Source: an uncultured Anaerolineaceae bacterium | GTDB taxonomy: Bacteria > Chloroflexota > Anaerolineae > Anaerolineales > Anaerolineaceae | Length of the DNA stretch: 44,283 nt | Direction: 5' to 3' | Assembly (NCBI GenBank): GCA_937920255.1 | Contig: CALDSL010000501.1 | Location: 1 to 44,283, forward strand | Shown: piece by piece, positions 1 through 8,862 of the stretch | How the letters are laid out: every line of letters begins with the position of its first letter | Numbering within the stretch: the stretch's first letter is position 1 | Translations under genes and position numbers: made by a program | The notes under the pieces: model-generated | The model's input: only the letters and a program-made list of their open reading frames with translations | Databases searched by the model: none | What the model was told of the DNA's origin: nothing

Positions 1-202
1 CCGACAGGTCAATGCCGCCGCCGATCATCACAAACGACAGACCGACCGCCGCGATGATGAAGTATGTGTTCTGCATAATAATATTGGTCAGGTTTCGCAC
101 CGTCAGAAAATATGGACTGGTCAACGAAAAGAACACCATCAGCGCCAGGAGGATCAGAATGATGGCGTACTTTTTCAGGAAGCTGAAGTTCATTTTTGAC
201 AT
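1..202 (-). CDS. Sugar-type ABC transporter permease, N-terminal part (cut by window edge)
   Basis: Inner-membrane permease of the RbsC/YjfF-like family, the translocation channel of importer A. Only about the first 67 residues are inside the window. The reading frame gives a short basic N-terminus (NFSFLKKY), a hydrophobic helix (AIILILLALMVFFS), and then the family-typical stretch ending FVMIGGGIDLS, which resembles the VMIGGAIDLS of the permease at 17.5-18.5 kb. Two in-frame ATGs exist, at 202 and 193. An AGGGAG at 205-210 overlaps the ATPase stop; it is too close to the first ATG and rather far from the second, so the exact start is open. It lies 7 bases after the double ATPase and belongs to that operon. 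Confidence 0.88.
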   Translation of the reverse strand, partial: MSKMNFSFLKKYAIILILLALMVFFSLTSPYFLTVRNLTNIIMQNTYFIIAAVGLSFVMIGGGIDLS

Positions 203-209
203 TTCTCCC

Positions 210-1697
210 TCATGCAAGTTCGCGATGCCCGGATGCCAGCTCCAACACGTGGCGTTGGTCGAAACGTTCTTTGGGTACTTCGCCCATCAATTTGCCTTCC
301 GAAAGGACGATCAGCCGGTCCGACATGCCCAGCAGTTCTTCCATCTCGGATGAGATCATGATGATCGCCTTTCCCTGGTTGACGAGATCGACCATCAGGT
401 GATAAATCTCTTGTTTGGCCCCAACGTCGATGCCACGGGTGGGTTCATCAAAAATCAGGATGTTGGTGTCCGCGGCCAGCGTTTTGGCGAGCACCACCTT
501 CTGCTGGTTGCCGCCCGACAGGTTCTGCACGCGCTGCTGAAGCGATGGCGCGCGAATACTCAGCTTCTCCGCATAGTACCGCACGATCCGGTCGAGTTGC
601 TTGGAATTCACAATGCTCCAACGCGATAATTTATTGAACACGGAGAGGGAAATATTGAAACGGATATCCGAGCGGATCAGGCAACCCAAATGTTTGCGAT
701 CCTCGGGGATCAGCCCAATGCCGTGTTGGATGGATTGGTCCGGCGAGCTGATCTCCACTTTTTTGCCATAAACCCAAACCTCGCCGCTATCCTTTTGGGC
801 AAGGCCATAGAGCATCGTGGCCATTTCTGTGCGGCCAGAGCCAACCAACCCGGCAACGCCCAAGATTTCACCGCGGCGAACGCTAAACGAAATATCGCGG
901 TCGCCAATACCGGATAGATTCCTGACCTCCAGCACAACTTCCCCGAGGCTGGCCGTGCGCCGCGGGTAAAATTCTCGTAACTCACGCCCAACTTCCAGGC
1001 TGATTAATGCCCGGCGGTCTGTCTGGCTGGTTTGCAGGGTCGCCACAAAACATCCGTCGCGCATGACCGTCACCCGGTCCGAGATGCGGAATAATTCTTC
1101 GATGCGGTGGGAAATATAAATAATCGTCACGCCGTCTTGCTTCAGCTTGGCGATGATGCGGAACATGGTTTCCACTTCAGAGGCCGAAAGAGGGGCGCTG
1201 GGCTCATCCATTATCAGAATCCGCGCGTTGCGCGAGATCGCCTTGGCAATTTCCACCAGTTGTTTTTTGGCCGGGCTGAGCGTTCGCACGGGAGCAGATG
1301 GATCGATATCCACCAGCATTTCCTGAAAAATCTTGCGCGTTTGTTCTTTGATGGCCTTGTAGTCTGTCAACAGGCCATCCCTCGTTCCCAAAAACACGTT
1401 CTGCGCCACCGATAACGGCTCCACCAGGCTGAATTCCTGGTAGATGACCGCGACGCCCAGATCCCTGGATTGGGCGGGCGTCATGCGCGCGTAACGCTGG
1501 TTGTCGATCTGAACTGTGCCGCTGTCCGGCTCAATCGCCCCCGAAATGATCTTGATCAGCGTGGATTTCCCAGCGCCGTTTTCTCCAAGAAGGGCATGGA
1601 TCTCGCCCTTTTCGAAGTCAATTGAGAAATTATTCAGTGCCACCACGCCCGGGTATATTTTTGTGACATTTCTCAGCGATAAAATGGGATCCGGCAT
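210..1697 (-). CDS. Sugar-type ABC transporter double ATPase (RbsA/MglA-like), importer A
   Basis: Cytoplasmic energy-coupling subunit with two fused nucleotide-binding domains, 495 residues, the normal length for RbsA/MglA/XylG-type proteins. Domain 1 has Walker A GENGAGKST, a signature-like LSPAKKQLVEIAKA and Walker B LIMDEPSAPLS. Domain 2 has the degenerate Walker A typical of the family (GLVGSGRTEM), a full signature LSGGNQQKVVLAK and Walker B LIFDEPTRGID. It follows the binding-protein gene 1851-3074 and precedes the permease at the window edge, so gene order is B-A-C. It is a close paralogue of the ATPase at 18506-19993; the N-terminal PGVVALNN and GENGAGKSTLIK stretches are shared. The substrate cannot be read from this subunit. 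Confidence 0.95.
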   Translation of the reverse strand: MPDPILSLRNVTKIYPGVVALNNFSIDFEKGEIHALLGENGAGKSTLIKIISGAIEPDSGTVQIDNQRYARMTPAQSRDLGVAVIYQEFSLVEPLSVAQNVFLGTRDGLLTDYKAIKEQTRKIFQEMLVDIDPSAPVRTLSPAKKQLVEIAKAISRNARILIMDEPSAPLSASEVETMFRIIAKLKQDGVTIIYISHRIEELFRISDRVTVMRDGCFVATLQTSQTDRRALISLEVGRELREFYPRRTASLGEVVLEVRNLSGIGDRDISFSVRRGEILGVAGLVGSGRTEMATMLYGLAQKDSGEVWVYGKKVEISSPDQSIQHGIGLIPEDRKHLGCLIRSDIRFNISLSVFNKLSRWSIVNSKQLDRIVRYYAEKLSIRAPSLQQRVQNLSGGNQQKVVLAKTLAADTNILIFDEPTRGIDVGAKQEIYHLMVDLVNQGKAIIMISSEMEELLGMSDRLIVLSEGKLMGEVPKERFDQRHVLELASGHRELA

Positions 1698-1730
1698 GTG
1701 CCAGCCTCCGAACGACGATTTGGATGGAGA

Positions 1731-1768
1731 GGGGCTGGGAAACCCGATTCGGTTAACATCCCAGCCCC
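1731..1768 (-). other. Intergenic stem-loop between binding protein and ATPase genes
   Basis: A perfect 10-bp inverted repeat, GGGGCTGGGA at 1731-1740 and TCCCAGCCCC at 1759-1768, lies between the binding-protein stop (1851) and the ATPase start (1697). It has no T-tract in the direction of transcription. It is better read as an mRNA-stabilising or partial-termination element that keeps binding-protein mRNA more abundant than ATPase/permease mRNA. That role is known for other importer operons and is inferred here. Confidence 0.6.
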
Positions 1769-1850
1769 CTCCGATCTACGGCAGTATTGGTTTCACCCTG
1801 GATGGAAGCTGTTAGCAGTGGTGTTCCAGGTCGCTCCGGTTCGGTCTTTA

Positions 1851-3074
1851 CTATCCCGGAGGAGGACCCAATTTCACGTCCACCGGCGTCGCAGACGGAA
1901 TGGTAAAGACTTCCGTGTCTTCGATGGCGGTCGACATCAGCTTGCCATCAATCAGAGTGACAATATCGAGCGGATCGTAAATGATCTTAGTGACGTTCCC
2001 GGCGAGCATGTTCTTCACCACTTCGATCGTGCGAGCATGCAGGTCGCCGCCGAAGCGGATGGTTCCGCGGAAGACAGTCTTATTGGTGGCCGAATCGAGC
2101 ACGGCTGGCCCTTCTGCGCCGATCATGCCGACCCCGAATACGGCGATTTTGTCCAGGTCCTCAATTGCGCTCACGCCCGCGCCCTTGGCGAACTCATCCA
2201 GCATGGCCTTCGAAGCGCCCATGCCGCCGTCGCCGGCATACGCCAGAACCAGTTTCACATTCGGATTGGTGGTCAGAACGTTCTGCATGGCGGTCTGACT
2301 GGCCTGGAACATCTCGGCTTCGGCCACCTGAACCACATTCACCTTGGGGGAATAGGCCGGGTTGTCGATTTTTCCAGCGTCGCCGACAACTTTCCCTGTC
2401 GCATCGATCAACTCGCCCTTGGCATTCTTCATGAAAGGCTCAGAGATCATCTTCAGGCCGTTCGAGCGGTCGACGGCTTCCTGGTTCAGCGAGGACACCA
2501 GAATGGCGGTTTCGATCGAACCATCCGCCGCGTCCGGGTAGGTTTTATCGAGCCATTGTTTGGCCATATAGGCTTCGTAATAGCCGGAGAGGTACTGGTT
2601 CATCATCATCACGCTGTCGTATGCGTCCGGGTTTCCGGGATCCCCGCCAGCGGTCAGCACCAGAACCCCCGCCTCACGCGCCGCGACCATCTTGGGAACC
2701 AGGCTGGTGGCCTCAACCGGCATAATGAACATCAATTTCGGCTTCATGGCGGTAAAGTTCTCCACCTGGGTAGCCTGGTTATTCGGGTTGCCGTCCGCGC
2801 TGACCACCTGAACATCATAATCCGCGCCAAAGTTTTGGGTGAAGGTGTCCTTGAAGCCGAGCATGAGTGGGTTATCCAGCGCAGGCAGGCAAAGCGCGAT
2901 CAGGGGCTTGCCGGCTGCTGCCGCAGGCGCAGGCACATCCGTCGCGGCCGGCGCGACTTGCGCGGCCGGCTCCGCTGGCGCAGCTGGCGCGGCCGGCGCG
3001 GCAGTTGGCGCCGCGCAGCCTGCAAATGAAGTCATCAGGATTGCCAAAATGACAAACAACACGACTCTTTTCAT
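1851..3074 (-). CDS. Substrate-binding lipoprotein of sugar-type ABC importer A
   Basis: Extracytoplasmic receptor of 407 residues in the type I periplasmic-binding-protein superfamily (peripla_BP_4-like). A lipoprotein signal peptide ends in the lipobox SFAGC, with Cys20 as the lipid anchor. An Ala/Pro-rich tether (about residues 21-55) follows, then the binding domain starting KPLIALCLPALDNP. The family's shape is visible in ADGNPNNQATQVEN and in IMPVEATSLVPKM, where the solute-dependent index motif is expected. It is the first gene of its operon, preceded by the strong promoter at 3187-3235, which carries the regulon motif described there. The ligand is probably a sugar or sugar derivative, but these receptors also bind other polyols and small hydroxylated compounds. 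Confidence 0.9.
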   Translation of the reverse strand: MKRVVLFVILAILMTSFAGCAAPTAAPAAPAAPAEPAAQVAPAATDVPAPAAAAGKPLIALCLPALDNPLMLGFKDTFTQNFGADYDVQVVSADGNPNNQATQVENFTAMKPKLMFIMPVEATSLVPKMVAAREAGVLVLTAGGDPGNPDAYDSVMMMNQYLSGYYEAYMAKQWLDKTYPDAADGSIETAILVSSLNQEAVDRSNGLKMISEPFMKNAKGELIDATGKVVGDAGKIDNPAYSPKVNVVQVAEAEMFQASQTAMQNVLTTNPNVKLVLAYAGDGGMGASKAMLDEFAKGAGVSAIEDLDKIAVFGVGMIGAEGPAVLDSATNKTVFRGTIRFGGDLHARTIEVVKNMLAGNVTKIIYDPLDIVTLIDGKLMSTAIEDTEVFTIPSATPVDVKLGPPPG

Positions 3075-3186
3075 CTTCTGCTCCTTGTGAATATGCGTGA
3101 AGAAATACGCCTGTAGAAAATGCTCTTAGACTGCTGTGATAGGCAAGGTATTAGGCTGGCTAACAGAAATTGGACTTCACATCATC

Positions 3187-3235
3187 AGTATAATAATTGT
3201 TTCGCCTGTTGTCAACTACTTTCGCACCATGAAAC
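3187..3235 (-). promoter_or_regulatory. Regulon promoter P1, driving importer A
   Basis: Reading the minus strand, the sequence gives GTTTC, 6 bases, CGAAA, 4 bases, a perfect -35 TTGACA (3215-3210), a 17-base spacer with GAAAC inside it, and -10 TATACT (3192-3187). The same spacing of GTTTY, CGAAA and GAAAC around the -35 box occurs at 11165-11213 and 26187-26235. The start point would be near 3180, giving a leader of about 105 bases before the ATG at 3074. The TTTC-N7-GAAA and spacer GAAAC elements are likely contacts for one regulator, by inference the IclR protein encoded downstream at 3336-4142. Confidence 0.82.
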
Positions 3236-3288
3236 TACAACAGGACATTTGTAATCATTCGCCATCATTTTCGGGCACGAAGGAGATC

Positions 3289-3314
3289 AAAAAACGGCCG
3301 CCTGGCGGCGGCCG
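3289..3314 (-). terminator. Rho-independent terminator of the IclR gene
   Basis: On the minus strand an 8-bp GC stem (CGGCCGCC / GGCGGCCG) with a 4-base loop is followed directly by TTTTTT. It begins 21 bases after the IclR stop codon at 3336. It cleanly separates the regulator transcript from the importer A promoter just downstream. Confidence 0.88.
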
Positions 3315-3335
3315 CTTCCAACGCAAACCGAATAT

Positions 3336-4142
3336 TCAATCTACTTCTTCGATCTCGGCCAGGTCTTCGACCACCGGCTGAGGGAGCGTAGCCAGTTGCA
3401 ATTCCCGGCTGATTCCTTCGCATGCGGCGATGATATCCGGCCCCATGGCCACCATGCGCTCGCGCGTCAGGCGGTAGGCGGGACCGGCAATGGCGATCGA
3501 AGCCACCGGACGGCGGTCGGCATCAAAGATCGGAGCGGAAACCGCGTTGATCCCTTCCTCCAGCTCCTGTTCCGACAACGCAAAGCCATCTTTTTGGGCG
3601 ACCTTGAGATCCTCCCAAACTTCACTGGCGCTGCAGGGGGTGTATTGGGTGAACCTCGTAATCCCGCGGTCGAGGATCGCCTGCACTTTCTCCGCGGGCA
3701 AAAACGCCAGTATCGATTTTCCAGAGGCGGTACAGGCAGCCGGAAGACGCTGCCCTTTGGCCGCGGCCAGCTTCACTCGCTGCGGGCTTTCAACCACTTC
3801 CGTAAAAACGACATCACTGTCGTCCAGCACGCTCAGGTCAATCGTTTCGCGGTGCAGCTCGCAAAGATGGCGCATAAACGGTAACGCGATCCGGGAAAGG
3901 TCGTTGTGCTCCAGGGTCAGGTAAGCCATTTGCAGCAGGCGGATGCCTGGACGGTACATGCTTGTCAGCGGGTCACGCTGAACAAAGCGCATTCGTTCCA
4001 GAGTCGCCAGCAAGCGGTGGACGGTGCTTTTGTGCAGTCCAACCATTTCGGAGATCTGGGTCATGCTCAATTCTGGCGTCTGCATGGAGAAACACAGCAG
4101 GATATTCAAAGCCCGTTCGACAGCACGGATGGATTCATTCAC
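3336..4142 (-). CDS. IclR-family transcriptional regulator
   Basis: DNA-binding regulator of 268 residues, the usual IclR length. The N-terminal winged helix-turn-helix is clear: AVERALNILLCF, then MTQISEMVGLHKSTVHRLLATLE (helices about residues 25-50). The C-terminal effector domain carries the IclR hallmarks LPAACTASGKSILAFLP, the EGINAVSAPIFDA stretch and VASIAIAGPAYRLT. The start is GTG at 4142, preceded by GAGGA at a good distance. It sits between importer A and the malic-enzyme operon, and is followed by its own terminator. The repeated RTGAAAC-N3-RTTTCAY palindrome in this window is of the kind bound by the IclR-family protein KdgR, so this gene is the best candidate regulator of the shared promoters. 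That link is inferred. Confidence 0.95.
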   Translation of the reverse strand: MNESIRAVERALNILLCFSMQTPELSMTQISEMVGLHKSTVHRLLATLERMRFVQRDPLTSMYRPGIRLLQMAYLTLEHNDLSRIALPFMRHLCELHRETIDLSVLDDSDVVFTEVVESPQRVKLAAAKGQRLPAACTASGKSILAFLPAEKVQAILDRGITRFTQYTPCSASEVWEDLKVAQKDGFALSEQELEEGINAVSAPIFDADRRPVASIAIAGPAYRLTRERMVAMGPDIIAACEGISRELQLATLPQPVVEDLAEIEEVD

Positions 4143-4163
4143 AGTTTTTTCCTCGCTAGCTGG

Positions 4164-4201
4164 ATAATGGCATTATAAAACCGGGTTCCAGATATATTAT
4201 A
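4164..4201 (-). promoter_or_regulatory. Possible promoter region of the IclR gene with a small palindrome
   Basis: Two TATAAT hexamers on the minus strand (4201-4196 and 4177-4172) lie 20-60 bases upstream of the GTG start. The upstream one has a weak -35 candidate near 4217-4223 (GTTGCA, 16-base spacing). The downstream one overlaps a 13-bp palindrome, ATAATGGCATTAT (4164-4176), a possible autoregulatory site. No GAAAC/GTTTC operator is seen here. Confidence 0.4.
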
Positions 4202-4294
4202 CCAGCGCCGCGCGAGTTGCAACCGTCAGGTCAAACCGGCATTCAGAAGCGATCCAATCGGCGTTGCGTTTCTGATCCTCAGGTTTGCTTACTG

Positions 4295-5565
<1,271 letters not shown>

Positions 5566-5569
<4 letters not shown>

Positions 5570-5757
5570 GTTTGGGTTTCTTCTTCTTCGATAAAATCAA
5601 TCGCGTCAGCGGGGCAATTGCGCTGGCAGGTTCCACATTCCACGCAGATGGTCACGTCAATGTGGCTTTGGGTCTCACCCTCGGTGATCGCATCGCTTTC
5701 GCAGCCCACCACGCAGGCGCCGCACAAAATACAGTTTTCGTTCACCACATAAGGCAT
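5566..5757 (-). CDS. 2[4Fe-4S] ferredoxin
   Basis: Small electron carrier of 63 residues with two complete cluster-binding motifs, CILCGACVVGC near the N-terminus and CVECGTCQRNCP in the second half. This is the clostridial-type fold. It sits between CoA-transferase subunit B and malic enzyme, with a 4-base overlap into the latter. It may serve as electron acceptor for the aldehyde ferredoxin oxidoreductase encoded at 13724-15436. That partnership is an inference from the presumed common regulation. Confidence 0.95.
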
Positions 5758-5786
5758 CGTTCCCTTTTCCTTTCCCGGAAAACGTG

Positions 5787-6551
5787 TTACCCCATATAAA
5801 TACGCTGTGGGTCGATCACTTCGCGGATCAGGCGCAATTGCTCCGGATCGGGCGGCTCGGTCAAGGGGACCGCTTCCGGGATCACCGGTGTGAACCCCAT
5901 ATTGTCCAGCACATCTTCGAGGGTTATGCCAGGATGAATGGACAACAGCCGCATCCGCTTCGATACCCCATCAAAATCGAAAATAGCTTTATCGGTGATC
6001 ACCCGGCTGGGGCCTCCCAGCAGGCCGGCCTGGGCGCGTTCGTCCCCGCCGCCCATGTACCCCGGGCTGGTGATAAACGAAATGGTTTTGTTCAGCTTGC
6101 GTGCCTCATGGCGCATGATGATGATCGTCCGTTTGGCGCATGAGGCGATGTCATTGGCTCCGCCGCTGCCGATCATATGACGGAACTGACCTTGGGGGTC
6201 GCCCAACAGCGTCGTATTCAAATTACCATACTGGTCCACTTCCAGGCCGCCCAGAAAACCGACATCCACCCGGCCCTTGTGTAAAACAGCGCCCAAAATA
6301 TCCACAAAACTGCTCAACACATTGGCGCGATACCACACGCGTGGGTCTGCCAGACCCACGCCGGTATGGATCGGCTCGGGGTTGATCACGCCCAACTCGA
6401 ACAGGATCGTCATATTGGGAGCGCAGGTTTTTTTCGCAAGGAAAGAAGCAACGACCGGCAGGCCTAACCCAACCGCAACCACCTGCCCATCTTCAAGCTC
6501 GCGGGCGCCGGCCACGGCCATCAATTCGGAAGGAGTGTATTCGAGCGGCAT
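5787..6551 (-). CDS. CoA-transferase subunit B (glutaconate CoA-transferase-like)
   Basis: Beta subunit (254 residues) of a family I CoA-transferase resembling GctB/IpdB. It moves CoA between an acyl-CoA and a carboxylic acid through a glutamyl-CoA intermediate. Family features seen: GLPVVASFLAKKT, then ILFELGVINPEP, where the Glu is a candidate nucleophile. The glycine-rich stretches GFLGGLEVDQYGNLN and IGSGGANDIAS, and FITSPGYMGGG follow. The start is ATG with AGGAGG ahead. It follows subunit A by 12 bases. The likely acid is a dicarboxylate or hydroxy/oxo-acid, but the substrate is not determinable. A role as an IpdAB-type ring hydrolase is the main alternative. Confidence 0.9.
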   Translation of the reverse strand: MPLEYTPSELMAVAGARELEDGQVVAVGLGLPVVASFLAKKTCAPNMTILFELGVINPEPIHTGVGLADPRVWYRANVLSSFVDILGAVLHKGRVDVGFLGGLEVDQYGNLNTTLLGDPQGQFRHMIGSGGANDIASCAKRTIIIMRHEARKLNKTISFITSPGYMGGGDERAQAGLLGGPSRVITDKAIFDFDGVSKRMRLLSIHPGITLEDVLDNMGFTPVIPEAVPLTEPPDPEQLRLIREVIDPQRIYMG

Positions 6552-6563
6552 AGCGATTCCTCC

Positions 6564-7463
6564 TCAATAGCCCAATACCGGGTCGGCTCGCAGTTGTTCC
6601 AACCGCGCAACCCCGCCAACTTTATCCAGGTATCCCTGATGGTCTTTGACGCCGTAAACAAATTCCTGCAGGTAGGCTTGAAAGCTCGCCGGTGTTTTGG
6701 CGGCTTCCACGTAGCAGCGGATCTGCACATCGTCGTAATCATATGCGCCATAAACTGAGGTGGGGTGCGCGCCGAAGGGCAGTTCGACCACGTGCGAAAC
6801 CAGCAGCCCGGGGATGATGGTCTGCTCGGCGTGCTTGCGGATCTCGTCACCCGAAAGGATGCGCTCGGTAATGACGATGGTACGTTTGGCGGCGCGAGCC
6901 TGCTCAGGATTGTCCCATTTTGGGCCGAAAATCCAGGCGTTGCCGTCTTCATCGGCTGCCTGTACCTGCACCACGGCCACATCGGGCTGCAGCGGTTTCA
7001 GCGCCAGCCAGTTTTCTCCGGTGAATGGATCGGTCACTTCGGCCACGTCTTCCGCCGTCCGCGCTCGAATCTGGCGCAGCAGATCCGAGCCGCGCAGGGA
7101 GCGGATGGGGATGAACGGCAGCCCCAGCGATCCGGCCAGATAACGGAAAGCAATCGACAGGCTGCTGTATTCTTCAGCGCACAGGCTCCCGTTCTCGATG
7201 CCGCGATTAATATTGGCCAGCCGCCCGAAACGATCGAGTGAGCCGCCGCCGTAGATGAGACGCTCCACCACGCCGGCGCCGGTCAGTAAATCGGCGTCCA
7301 TGGCGCCCACACACTGCGAAATGGTCAACCCGCGCAGCCCCTGGCGGATCACCTCGCGGGCAAATGCCATGGTACAGCGAGTAATGGCGAACCCGGAAAG
7401 CGAGAGATGCTCGCCATCCGAGATCGAACCGACTGCCTCAGCCAGCGAGGTGACTTTGCTCAT
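6564..7463 (-). CDS. CoA-transferase subunit A (glutaconate CoA-transferase-like)
   Basis: Alpha subunit, 299 residues, partner of the protein at 5787-6551. Family marks are the N-terminal SISDGEHLSLSGF loop, the CoA-site region VVERLIYGGGSLDRFG, FIPIRSLRGSDLL, and VAVVQVQAADEDGNAWIFGP near the middle, which matches the conserved ADxxGN segment. The start ATG at 7463 has GGAGG 5 bases upstream. Together with subunit B it should form a heteromeric enzyme. It is followed in the operon by ferredoxin and malic enzyme. Confidence 0.9.
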   Translation of the reverse strand: MSKVTSLAEAVGSISDGEHLSLSGFAITRCTMAFAREVIRQGLRGLTISQCVGAMDADLLTGAGVVERLIYGGGSLDRFGRLANINRGIENGSLCAEEYSSLSIAFRYLAGSLGLPFIPIRSLRGSDLLRQIRARTAEDVAEVTDPFTGENWLALKPLQPDVAVVQVQAADEDGNAWIFGPKWDNPEQARAAKRTIVITERILSGDEIRKHAEQTIIPGLLVSHVVELPFGAHPTSVYGAYDYDDVQIRCYVEAAKTPASFQAYLQEFVYGVKDHQGYLDKVGGVARLEQLRADPVLGY

Positions 7464-7472
7464 GCGAACCTC

Positions 7473-7937
7473 CTAATCCAGGGAAGGCCGGTGGTCGAAT
7501 ACGATCAGCAGCAGGTTGCAAACGCCATTTTCCACCCGGATCTCGGCCAGCTCGACCGGCAGGTCCAGCTTTTCCTCAATGCCCAGCACCATCAGGTTGG
7601 CAGGCAGGCAGGCCAGCGGCTCTACGCCGCAGGCGAGCATATGCTCTTCCACCGGGCAGTGGATGCAGCCGGCAATCTGGACGCGGATCAGGCGCTCTTC
7701 GCGGCTGAAGGAAACCTCCGCGACGATGCCCTGGCTGACCAGCACCTGGCGAACGACATCCAGGATGTGGTCGACATCGGGAGATTGAATGGCCGGCAGG
7801 ACGCTTTTGCGGAAGAATTCGCGCCCGAGGGTGGTCATGCGAAAACGCGCGCCTTTGCCGCGCTCGTCATAAAAAGCCTTTTCCAACTCATAAATCAGGC
7901 TGTTGGCATACTCGAGGGGGATGGTTTTCTTGTGCAT
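7473..7937 (-). CDS. Unknown protein with a Cys-rich C-terminal half
   Basis: A 154-residue protein I do not recognise. The first 70 residues look like a small helical or winged-helix-type region (YANSLIYELEKAFYDE, TTLGREFFRK). The second half has four cysteines spaced C-x2-C-x8-C-x6-C at about residues 91, 94, 103 and 110, and one more near 140. This could bind a metal or iron-sulfur cluster. The arrangement is vaguely like small V4R/heme-NO-type sensor domains, but I would not assign it. The start ATG at 7937 has AGGAG 7 bases upstream that overlaps the nitroreductase stop region, so it is cotranscribed with the nitroreductase and the CoA-transferase. A sensor, adaptor or subunit role in this operon is possible. 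Confidence 0.75.
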   Translation of the reverse strand: MHKKTIPLEYANSLIYELEKAFYDERGKGARFRMTTLGREFFRKSVLPAIQSPDVDHILDVVRQVLVSQGIVAEVSFSREERLIRVQIAGCIHCPVEEHMLACGVEPLACLPANLMVLGIEEKLDLPVELAEIRVENGVCNLLLIVFDHRPSLD

Positions 7938-7940
7938 GGC

Positions 7941-8609
7941 TCACTCCTGGTAGTAGGGCTCGCCCCATTTTTCGGTGAAGACCAGTTCATTTCTGGAGAG
8001 GCGCGGGCGTGGGCGGTGCGGTCGGGTGGGATGACCGATGGAAAGAACGCTGACCGCTTTATATTCTTCAGGGATGCCCAGCAGCGCCTTGATGCGCTCC
8101 TCATCGCGGATATCGATGCAGGGCGCGATCACCCAGCAGGCCCCCAAACCGAGGGCAGTGACCGCCAGCAGAATGTTCTCAATCGCGGCCGAGGTGTCGT
8201 ACGGGGTGTCCCACACGTCTTTTTTGCCAACCACAACCAGATTGACCGGCGCGTCGGCCATGAAGGTGGACACCTTGCCGGAAGTCAGCTTTTCGAAGGC
8301 AGCTTTTTTCTTGGTTTCGTCTTCCAGACTGGAAAAACGCTGCTGCATCCTGTTGGTGGCATATTCGGCTGTGAAGCGCCGGCCGCTGCCGCCGCCTGCC
8401 AGCGCGCCCATCTTCTTGCGCGTGGCTTCATCCTTGACGATGATAAAGCGCCAGGGCTGCGCATTTTCCCCCGACGGGGCCTGCCGCGCCGCCTCCAGGA
8501 TGATGTCGAGGTCCTGGTCGGATACTGGTTCGCTGGTAAACTCGCGGATACTGCGCCGGTCGTTGATGACTTTGACCATCGCATCAACGAGGGTGTAGAG
8601 TTCTGCCAT
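7941..8609 (-). CDS. Nitroreductase-family FMN oxidoreductase
   Basis: Flavoprotein of 222 residues, first gene of the operon running to malic enzyme. The family N-terminus is plain: INDRRSIREFTSEPVSDQDL with the FMN-phosphate-binding Arg/Ser, followed by LEAARQAPSGENAQPWRFIIV. Near the middle is the second typical block, AIENILLAVTALGLGACWV, and GIPEEYKAVSVLSIGHP comes later. The start ATG at 8609 has a strong AGGAGG upstream. In this family the substrate ranges from quinones and nitro compounds to enoates, so its reaction here is open. Its place beside CoA-transferase genes hints at a reduction step in the same pathway (inference). Confidence 0.93.
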   Translation of the reverse strand: MAELYTLVDAMVKVINDRRSIREFTSEPVSDQDLDIILEAARQAPSGENAQPWRFIIVKDEATRKKMGALAGGGSGRRFTAEYATNRMQQRFSSLEDETKKKAAFEKLTSGKVSTFMADAPVNLVVVGKKDVWDTPYDTSAAIENILLAVTALGLGACWVIAPCIDIRDEERIKALLGIPEEYKAVSVLSIGHPTRPHRPRPRLSRNELVFTEKWGEPYYQE

Positions 8610-8744
8610 ACGTGTACCTCCTTCGGTCCGGTTTCAAGAGGATATGTCGCATTTTGCGGGGCGGCTGCCAACAGCAATAGGAAAGAGAGCCGAAAAGCAA
8701 CCTTTTCAGCCAGTCTCAGCCAGGTGTTTATCCAGTCTTACCTA

Positions 8745-8761
8745 GTGAAACATGGTATCGT
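8745..8761. promoter_or_regulatory. Degenerate copy of the 17-bp GAAAC operator
   Basis: On the plus strand the sequence fits RTGAAAC-N3-RTTTCAY with a perfect left half (GTGAAAC) and two mismatches in the right half (GTATCGT). It lies about 20 bases downstream of the -10 box of the nitroreductase promoter. This would place the CoA-transferase operon in the same regulon, but the match is weaker than at the other sites. Confidence 0.4.
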
Positions 8762-8771
8762 TATATGATAC
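8755..8771. promoter_or_regulatory. GTATC-N7-GATAC inverted repeat (possible operator)
   Basis: A 17-base imperfect palindrome with 5-bp perfect arms lies just downstream of the predicted -10 box at 8783-8778, where a repressor would block initiation. It partly overlaps the degenerate GAAAC operator. No second copy was noticed in the window. Confidence 0.4.
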
Positions 8772-8777
8772 AAGAGA

Positions 8778-8806
8778 AGAATAACACGGGAAAAATGCTT
8801 TGTCAA
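8778..8806 (-). promoter_or_regulatory. Promoter of the nitroreductase to malic-enzyme operon
   Basis: Minus-strand -35 TTGACA (8806-8801), a 17-base spacer and -10 TATTCT (8783-8778). The start would be near 8771, about 160 bases ahead of the nitroreductase ATG. The spacer does not carry GAAAC, unlike P1-P3. The region 8610-8862 holds this promoter and the operators listed here, plus the terminator-like hairpin at 8817-8846. Confidence 0.75.
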
Positions 8807-8816
8807 TAAGGGTTAA

Positions 8817-8846
8817 CGGGTTGGCTGGAATTCGCCAGCCAACCCG
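8817..8846 (-). terminator. Terminator-like hairpin after the Ldh2-family gene
   Basis: A perfect 12-bp stem (arms 8817-8828 and 8835-8846) with a 6-base loop lies 17 bases after the stop of the dehydrogenase at 8863. The following minus-strand sequence is only moderately T-rich, so termination may be incomplete. It directly precedes the -35 box of the next operon. Confidence 0.65.
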
Positions 8847-8862
8847 GTTCAACCATGGCTTT

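Noticed and set aside
1698..3029. A long open frame on the plus strand opposite the importer A receptor gene
   Set aside because: It is antisense to a clear lipoprotein gene, its translation is rich in His/Arg/Gly without any recognisable domain, and it comes from high G+C codon bias.
3089..3104. GCGT-N8-ACGC inverted repeat in the importer A leader
   Set aside because: Four-base arms are too short to separate from chance, and it does not match the GAAAC operator.
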